Origin: Nocardiopsis_C rhodophaea
GTDB taxonomy: Bacteria; Actinomycetota; Actinomycetes; Streptosporangiales; Streptosporangiaceae
Assembly: GCF_039530945.1 (NCBI RefSeq)
Contig: NZ_BAAAPC010000012.1
Span: forward strand, 1-64,000
DNA length: 64,000 nucleotides
Direction: 5' to 3'
Under the pieces are notes generated by a model, which searched no databases, was not told the DNA's origin, and worked only from the letters and a program-made list of their open reading frames with translations. Each line of letters starts with the position of its first letter. The first letter of the stretch is position 1. This document shows positions 58,159 through 64,000 of this stretch, one piece after another. A program made the position numbers and the translations under genes.

Positions 58159-61037
58159 TGGGTGCCTCCAGCCGGAAGGTAGACGTAGAGGCCGAGCACG
58201 TCGGCTCGGTCATGGGGGACGAGTTTCAGCCCGCGTACCCGCGTCTCGGCGGACTTGCGGATGTTGTAGTGCGCTTGGTACAGCTCCTCGGCCAACGTGG
58301 CGCCAAGCGCGTCGAGTTCGCCCTGCACCTGGCCGAGTTCCGCCACGGCTCGCTCTGCCTGTCGCACGACCTGCTCGGGCAGGACGTTGCCATCGGGAGA
58401 TGAAGCGAGCAGACTCGCGACCTCCTCGTCGCTAAGCCATTCACGGCCGCCGCCCGCGGAGCGGTAGCCCCGCACCTGGGCGTCCTCGACGACCACGGTG
58501 CGCGGGGTGTCGCGGCCGGGCAGTGTCAGCAGGAACCGGTAGCGCACCAGCAGCAGGACCGTGCGTACCCGTACGTCGGCGCTGCGGGTGACCCCGCAGC
58601 GCTTCGCGGACGGTGACACCTCCGGTTGCGCTTCGAGGGCCGACTCCATGACATAGCGGGCCAGGGAGCGGACCGCCGGGTCGGTGCGGTGGAGCACGTG
58701 TTCGCGGGGGCCGATCGGCAGGTCACGGCGGAACACGAGCTCCTTGGCCTTGTCCCGCTGGGATTCGGCCGCCGCGCCGCTCTTCAGTCCGAGCATGGCC
58801 CGCACGCCAGGAGGCAGAGGCAGCGGCTGGACGGTGAGTTTCTCCTCGTCGAGGGTCACCGGGGCGCCCAGCGCACCGAGGGCGTCGCGCATGAACGCTG
58901 CGATGTCGCTGGGCTTGCCGATAGCGTCACGGGCCGCCGGAGCGGTGCGCCGCAGCTCCTGCTCAACGTCGCTCAGGTCCATTCCCGACTGGGCGAACTT
59001 GGTGACCCGCTTGGACTCCTTCTCGGAGAGGAGCTCCCACTCGCGGTGCAGGGTGTCGCGGGCCTCGGTGATACCGAGGTCGAGCTGGAGCTGGTCGGGC
59101 TGCTGTCCGCGGATGAGCATGCCTTCCACCAGTGCCTGGGTCACTGAGTCACTGGAGCTGGGGACTGGAACCGCGACACCGGTGTGGTCGGCGATGGTCC
59201 GGTGCTTCTTGATCAGGACGTCCAGCACCAGCCCGTCGATGCCGTTGTCGACGCCGTACAGGGTGACCGCGCGTACCTGGTCGGCACGCTGGCCGAACCG
59301 GTCGACACGGCCCTCGCGCTGCTCGTGCCGCGTCGGGTTCCACGCGAGGTCGTAGTGGACGACCGCGCGGAAATGCTCCTGGAGGTTCACGCCCTCCGAC
59401 AGGCAGTCGGTGGCGACCAGTACGTGCCGTCCTTGGGCTGAGACGAGGTCGTTGATCCGGGAGACGCGCTCGGGCGGTGGCAGCTCTCCGGTCACAGCCG
59501 CGACGGTGTGGCCCTTCTTCAGTGCCTTCTCCAGCTCGCCGGCCACGTATTCCGCGGTCGGGATATAACGGCAGAAGACAATCGGATCGTAGCCCTCGGC
59601 GAGAAGCCCCTTCACCGTTTTGACCAGCGTCTTGAGCTTGGTGTCGCGTTCCTGTCCGCGCAGGGCGTCCGCGCGTTCGGCGAGCTCGGCCAGCTGCGCG
59701 GCCTCGGGGCTGTCCTTCACGTCGACCTCGATGGTGGCATCGGCACCGGGGACGGCATCCACACCCTCCATCGCGTCGTCATCCGTAAGGTCATAGACCT
59801 TGGCCCGAGCCACATCGTCCGCCTCCGCCGGAGTAGAGGCGTGCACGGTGGCCGTGCGCGTGCGCAGAGCGCTGGCAGCGGCAGCGGGGGAGGATGCCAC
59901 GGATCGCAGCAGGGCAAGCGCCGACCACCAGCGCGCCCGTTGCTGCACATCGGACCCGCTCGTGTCACGCACGGACGCGCGCGCGTAGTCCAGCACGTCA
60001 GCGTGGAACTCGGCGTACGCCGGGCTCATCTCATAGGGGGTGTCGCGTACGGCCCGGTCCTTGGGGAACGGCGTGGACTCGCCGATGAAGGTCCGGATAT
60101 CGCGGCGGCGGCGCTGCACGAAGTGCCGCGCCAGCAGTTCCCGGCCCCTGCGGCTGCGCATGTCGACATCAGCGAGTTCCGGCCGGAGCAGACCGAGCAG
60201 GTCGCGGAAGGCGTCCTCCTTGCCGCTGTGCGGGGTGGCGGTGACCAGCAGCAGGTGGCGAGAGGCGTCCTTGGCGACACCTTTCAGCAGCTCGAAGCGG
60301 AGCTGGCGCTGCCCTGACTCTGCGGAGGCGCTGACGCAAGTGTGCGCCTCGTCAACGATCACCAGGTCGGGGCAGGCGCGCAGGAACTGGGCGCGGCGGT
60401 GCTCGGCCTTGATGAAGTCGGTGGACACGATCGTGTAGGGGTGCACCTCGAACAGCGACTGGTCGGAGCGCAACGGGCGCTCCAGCCGCCGCACCGTCGC
60501 GGGGAGCACGAGTTCGGCGTCGATACCGAATTTATCGCGCAGTTCGGTCTGCCACTGTTCGGCGAGCGCCGGAGAGCACAGCACGGTCAGGCGGCGTGCC
60601 TCACCGCGCTCCAGCAACTCCTTGGCGATCAGCGCCGCTTCGATGGTCTTTCCGATACCGACGTCGTCGGCGATCAGCATCCGCACCGTCTCCATCCGCA
60701 GTGCCATGAGCAGCGGGACGAACTGGTACTGGCGGGGTTCCACCGCGATCGATCCCAGTGCGCGGAACGGCCCGGCGGTGGAGCTGAACCCGACGCGCAT
60801 CGCCGTGCGCAGCAACCCGGCCGAGGTGTGGTCGCCGATGTGCTCGGGACGGGCCGAGGGCGGCGGGAAGTCAGCTGGCTCCACCTCGTCGGGGAAGAGG
60901 AGGGTGGTGAACGCGTCGTCGCCATTGAGCGGGCGCACAGTGACGAACGGGCCGTCGAAGCGGGGAAGCACCACCCACTCGCGGCCACGGCCGCGGACCA
61001 GGGAGCCGGGCTCGAATGCGGTCGTGCTAGCGCTCAT
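58155..61037 (-). CDS. SNF2/RapA-like helicase (DrmD-like)
   Basis: 960 residues, superfamily 2. Motifs: Walker A ADDVGIGKT, VIVDEAHTC (DEAH-like), LLVTATPHSGK (motif III) and HEQREGRVDRFGQR (motif VI, SNF2/RapA style). The order helicase, adenine methylase with 4-nt overlap is that of class 1 DISARM (drmD-drmMI). ATG at 61037. A 192-bp gap with no gene separates it from the upstream helicase gene. Confidence 0.88.
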   Translation of the reverse strand: MSASTTAFEPGSLVRGRGREWVVLPRFDGPFVTVRPLNGDDAFTTLLFPDEVEPADFPPPSARPEHIGDHTSAGLLRTAMRVGFSSTAGPFRALGSIAVEPRQYQFVPLLMALRMETVRMLIADDVGIGKTIEAALIAKELLERGEARRLTVLCSPALAEQWQTELRDKFGIDAELVLPATVRRLERPLRSDQSLFEVHPYTIVSTDFIKAEHRRAQFLRACPDLVIVDEAHTCVSASAESGQRQLRFELLKGVAKDASRHLLLVTATPHSGKEDAFRDLLGLLRPELADVDMRSRRGRELLARHFVQRRRRDIRTFIGESTPFPKDRAVRDTPYEMSPAYAEFHADVLDYARASVRDTSGSDVQQRARWWSALALLRSVASSPAAAASALRTRTATVHASTPAEADDVARAKVYDLTDDDAMEGVDAVPGADATIEVDVKDSPEAAQLAELAERADALRGQERDTKLKTLVKTVKGLLAEGYDPIVFCRYIPTAEYVAGELEKALKKGHTVAAVTGELPPPERVSRINDLVSAQGRHVLVATDCLSEGVNLQEHFRAVVHYDLAWNPTRHEQREGRVDRFGQRADQVRAVTLYGVDNGIDGLVLDVLIKKHRTIADHTGVAVPVPSSSDSVTQALVEGMLIRGQQPDQLQLDLGITEARDTLHREWELLSEKESKRVTKFAQSGMDLSDVEQELRRTAPAARDAIGKPSDIAAFMRDALGALGAPVTLDEEKLTVQPLPLPPGVRAMLGLKSGAAAESQRDKAKELVFRRDLPIGPREHVLHRTDPAVRSLARYVMESALEAQPEVSPSAKRCGVTRSADVRVRTVLLLVRYRFLLTLPGRDTPRTVVVEDAQVRGYRSAGGGREWLSDEEVASLLASSPDGNVLPEQVVRQAERAVAELGQVQGELDALGATLAEELYQAHYNIRKSAETRVRGLKLVPHDRADVLGLYVYLPAGGTQ

Positions 61038-61229
61038 TTAGCGCCACCTCCAGGGCGTCCGAGACACCGGTCAGCCGGGACAGGGGACAACGCAACCTCA
61101 CGCTCATTCCTACAGGGATCCAGAGACAGCTTACGGATCTGTGTGCGTGGCCAAGGACGGAATGCGATCGCGAGATCGGTCACCGGAGCCTATGCGGCTG
61201 GAGCGCGGAACCGGTGACAGACCAGCCGT

Positions 61230-64000
61230 TCACCGCCGGCGTCCGCTGCCGAACACGTTGGGGTAGCTCGCGATAATGCCGGTCCAGTCGGCATCATGCG
61301 GGAACCGTACGACCAGCCAGGCGTGGTCCTCCAGCCGGTACGAGGCCTCCATGTCGCGCTCGGTCTGGCGGGCGGAGTCGTGATGGGGGCCATCGACGAA
61401 CACGGCGACATCGGTGCCGCGCAACCGGTAGACGAAGTCCGGGCGGGCGTGCGCTTCAGGTACGGTCACCTGGGCCTCGTCGGGCAGACGGTAGCCGCCT
61501 TCGCTCAGCACTGACAGCAGCCTGCGCTCCAGGCCGCTTTCTGCGAGCCGGTCCAGTTCGGCTGCGTGCTCCTCCCGGGAGGCGGCCGTGCCCCCGATCG
61601 CCTCGGTCCGAGCGCTGGCGAGGTCGCACAGCACGTCAACCACGGAGAGCCGGTCGATGCTGGTGTGGTCCTTCTGGTTGGTGTAGGACAGCAGGCAGTC
61701 GTAGCATCCGCGCTCGCAGCGCTCGGTGGCGCCGTCGGCGTGGCCGAGATCGGTGCCGTCGCGCTGGACATGAATGATGCCGAGGGCCGCCTCCGCGACC
61801 TCCGAAAGCTTCAGAGGGTCATCACGCAGCTGGCGCAGCACCCCGGCGCCACCCTCCGCGCTTTCGATGAACAGCATGCGGCCACGCCCTTCAGGGTCGG
61901 GCAGGTCCTGGCTGGACAGTTCGGAGTCCTCCAGTTGGAAGACCGCCTCAACGGCGCGTTCCAGTGCGTAGCGCAGGGTCACCGCCTTGCCCTCGTCTAG
62001 GGGGTACGCCCAGCGCAGGACCAGGATGTTCTTGCGATCCTCGACATAGGGAGTGACCTTGACCGGCTTGTTGGCGTCGCGAAAGGCACCCAGGCCCTCC
62101 TCGTCGGGGACATCCTCCATCGCCTTGGCTTCACTCAGCCAGCGCCCCTTGACCGAGTCGAGCCAGTATCCGATGTCGTTGGCGTCGCGTCGACGTCTGC
62201 GGCCGATATTGATAACCCGGACGGTCGCTGTGTCCCCGTAGACGAGGTCGGCGAGCTTGGCGCCGTCCGACGCGAGCACCTCTGCGGAATGGCGGCCCGA
62301 CCGGGTGCCGTGGTCGGAGAATCTGAAGGTCGTGCGCAGCTCAAACCCTGCGCGCCGACGCTCCTCTTCGTCCGAGGAGATGCGCTGGCGCCGTACCGTG
62401 TAGACGGTCTCCAGCCGCATCAGGCCGGTCATGATGGTGGTGAGCGGACCATCGCACTCATCGCAGCGATCCGTCCCCGCCTGCCGGTCATGCCAGTACC
62501 CGCACGCCGAGCAGATGCGTGCCTCCGCTGTCGTCAGTTCCCCACCGTCGGTCGGAACCTGGACGCTGGTGACCTCGTAGCGCTGTCCCTCGTGATAGAT
62601 GAGCGCGCCGGGCCCGAACTCGGACACCGCGATGAAACGCGGTCGCTGCAGATAGGTGCCGCGTTCGCGGCGCGCCGGGATGTAGGCGGCGAGGGGCAGC
62701 CGCGGGAACGAGTACCCGGGGAGGAACCCCTCCGCGGCGAAGTAGCGGTAGGTGTAGAAGTCGCTGAACTGGTGGTTCTTGTCCTGGTTCAGGAGTAGTT
62801 GCTGCTGGGTCTCGGCGTGGGTTCGCCGGGCCTTGGCCTCGTTGCGGGCGCGGGGGCTGTTGGCGGTGTCCACGACGTGCCGGTTCTGGGTGCGCTGCTC
62901 TTTCAGCGCCGCGAGGTACAAGCCGCGCCAGCGCTCACACGCCTCGTTGAGCCGACCGGGGGCCGCCCGCACGACGTCCTCGATCCACCCGTCGTACCAC
63001 CACGAGCTCTCCTGAAGATTCAGCCCCCGCAGGGCGGCCGCGGCTCGCTCGACGGCGCGGCCGGACGCCCTCGCGTCGTGCGCGGCGGTGACCACGTGCG
63101 GCTGCAAACGCAGCGTGGGCAGGGTGTCCGGGTCGGCCGACACGTCCAGGATGTCGGCCATCCCCGATCCGAGGTGGGCACCGGTCTCGGCCAGCCAGAT
63201 CGCCTGGACGTGCGAGCGGATCAGGTCTTCGTTGGCGAGATCGAGCCGCGGTGGTTGCACGCTGCCCGCGACCATTTGGTCGGAGCGGCGGAAGTAGTAC
63301 TGGTCGTGGGCACTTCCGGTGGAACAGTAGGTGGTAACCAGCGCGGGATGGCCACTGCGCCCGGCCCGGCCGGAACGCTGCGCGTAGTTGGCCGGTGTGG
63401 GCGGCACGTTGCGCATGCTGACTGCGTTCAGCGTGGAGATGTCCACGCCGAGTTCCATGGTGGGAGAGCAGTAGAGCAGTTTCAGGACGCCGTCTCGAAA
63501 CGCCTGCTCACGCTCCTTGCGGTCGTCGGCCGGAACCTGGGCGGTGTGCTCCTTGGCCTGGAGCCTGCGGAATCGGGCCGATCCCTCGCGGTACAGATCG
63601 CGGAAGAAGTGATTGACCCGCGCGCCGACCTCTTCGTCGACGAACTTGCGCAGCGGGTCTGAGGCGCCGCTTGTGCCGTCACCGGCCTGCCATACCAGAG
63701 CCGAGGACTTCAGGCGGTAACCAGTACCCGAGGGTCCCTCATCAGTGCGCGCGAGCAGTCCCAGATCGGTCAGGACGCCGACGAGATCGTCGATGACCAG
63801 CTGCGCGTCGTCGGTGGAGATGACACCTGGCCGGACTTGTTCGAACCGACCTGGATGGCGGAGGTAGCGCCCGAATGCCCCCCGGGCGGTGATGTGTTTG
63901 TCGGTGCGCAGGCCGCCCTTGCGCCCTGGCACGGTGTACACGGTGCCGGGTATGACCCGGTCCTCGTCCTGCTGGACCGCCCACGGTCCCTGCAGTAGCT
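61230..64000 (-). CDS. DUF1998-containing SF2 helicase (DrmA/DrmB- or DruE-like), 5' partial
   Basis: The frame is open through the right edge, so the N-terminus is missing; the apparent GTG at 63941 is internal. The visible 923 residues hold the helicase C-terminal core (SPTMELGVDISTLNAVSMRNVPP, then YAQRSGRAGRSG), a likely zinc-binding cluster ICSACGYWHD...RCDECDGPL, and a DUF1998 module (AEGGAGVLRQL, RCERGCYDCLLSY). A small C-terminal domain (RPDFVYRLRGTDVAVFVDGPHH) resembles a Vsr/DUF559-type nuclease fold. Helicase plus DUF1998 in one chain is seen in MrfA, Druantia DruE and some DISARM-related proteins. It sits upstream of the helicase-methylase pair on the same strand. Confidence 0.85.
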   Translation of the reverse strand, partial: LLQGPWAVQQDEDRVIPGTVYTVPGRKGGLRTDKHITARGAFGRYLRHPGRFEQVRPGVISTDDAQLVIDDLVGVLTDLGLLARTDEGPSGTGYRLKSSALVWQAGDGTSGASDPLRKFVDEEVGARVNHFFRDLYREGSARFRRLQAKEHTAQVPADDRKEREQAFRDGVLKLLYCSPTMELGVDISTLNAVSMRNVPPTPANYAQRSGRAGRSGHPALVTTYCSTGSAHDQYYFRRSDQMVAGSVQPPRLDLANEDLIRSHVQAIWLAETGAHLGSGMADILDVSADPDTLPTLRLQPHVVTAAHDARASGRAVERAAAALRGLNLQESSWWYDGWIEDVVRAAPGRLNEACERWRGLYLAALKEQRTQNRHVVDTANSPRARNEAKARRTHAETQQQLLLNQDKNHQFSDFYTYRYFAAEGFLPGYSFPRLPLAAYIPARRERGTYLQRPRFIAVSEFGPGALIYHEGQRYEVTSVQVPTDGGELTTAEARICSACGYWHDRQAGTDRCDECDGPLTTIMTGLMRLETVYTVRRQRISSDEEERRRAGFELRTTFRFSDHGTRSGRHSAEVLASDGAKLADLVYGDTATVRVINIGRRRRRDANDIGYWLDSVKGRWLSEAKAMEDVPDEEGLGAFRDANKPVKVTPYVEDRKNILVLRWAYPLDEGKAVTLRYALERAVEAVFQLEDSELSSQDLPDPEGRGRMLFIESAEGGAGVLRQLRDDPLKLSEVAEAALGIIHVQRDGTDLGHADGATERCERGCYDCLLSYTNQKDHTSIDRLSVVDVLCDLASARTEAIGGTAASREEHAAELDRLAESGLERRLLSVLSEGGYRLPDEAQVTVPEAHARPDFVYRLRGTDVAVFVDGPHHDSARQTERDMEASYRLEDHAWLVVRFPHDADWTGIIASYPNVFGSGRRR

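Overview
The window is high-GC actinomycete DNA. GTGA/ATGA start-stop overlaps, an scr1-type XRE/DUF5753 + DUF397 regulator pair, a Streptomyces cacaoi-like blaL/blaA/blaB locus and modular NRPS/PKS genes all point to a Nocardiopsis/Streptomyces-like filamentous actinobacterium. The exact genus cannot be read from this window.

Region 1 (1-11.6 kb) is the right end of an NRPS cluster. It holds the tail of one NRPS ending in an epimerization domain, then a 3239-residue two-module NRPS (C-A-PCP-E-C-A-[N-MT]-PCP-TE). Both of its A domains carry a serine-type pocket. A translationally coupled thioredoxin-reductase-like flavoprotein follows.

Region 2 (11.6-16.5 kb) is a junction zone: a methyltransferase, an IS5-like transposase killed by one nonsense codon, a secreted ricin-like protein, an intact tRNA-Lys(CUU) with a 47-bp duplicate of its 3' half 1.36 kb upstream, and an inositol-monophosphatase/HisN-family phosphatase.

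Region 3 (16.5-36.6 kb) is the most striking part: nine co-directional, mostly overlapping genes. Five are of the types used in the Burkholderia malleicyprol (bur) route to DMSP, gonyol and a cyclopropanol: a hybrid megasynthase with a non-alpha-amino-acid A domain, a ketol-acid-reductoisomerase homologue, a class III aminotransferase, a PLP decarboxylase and a TfdA/SyrP oxygenase. A sixth resembles plant methionine S-methyltransferase. Three further genes (glycerate-kinase-like, GlpD-like, SerC-like) match the logic of phosphorylated serine biosynthesis. Together they suggest that a glycerate-like cyclopropanol acid is phosphorylated, oxidised at C2 and transaminated to a cyclopropanol serine analogue (cleonine-like). 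Downstream are a YbaK-type tRNA-editing deacylase, a LysE/RhtB exporter and an Lrp regulator, which suits export of and protection from an amino-acid antimetabolite. The end product is inference.

Region 4 (36.8-42.6 kb) carries a class A lipoprotein beta-lactamase divergent from its LysR regulator and a penicillin-recognising partner protein, then two membrane proteins.

Region 5 (42.6-64 kb) is a defence island: McrBC, a DUF4365 gene with a probable CTG start, two uncharacterised proteins (one with a nuclease-like motif), a PUA/EVE-like protein, a HicA-like/HTH pair, an scr1-type regulator set, and a DISARM-like trio (Eco57I-type methylase, SNF2-like helicase, DUF1998 helicase cut by the window edge).
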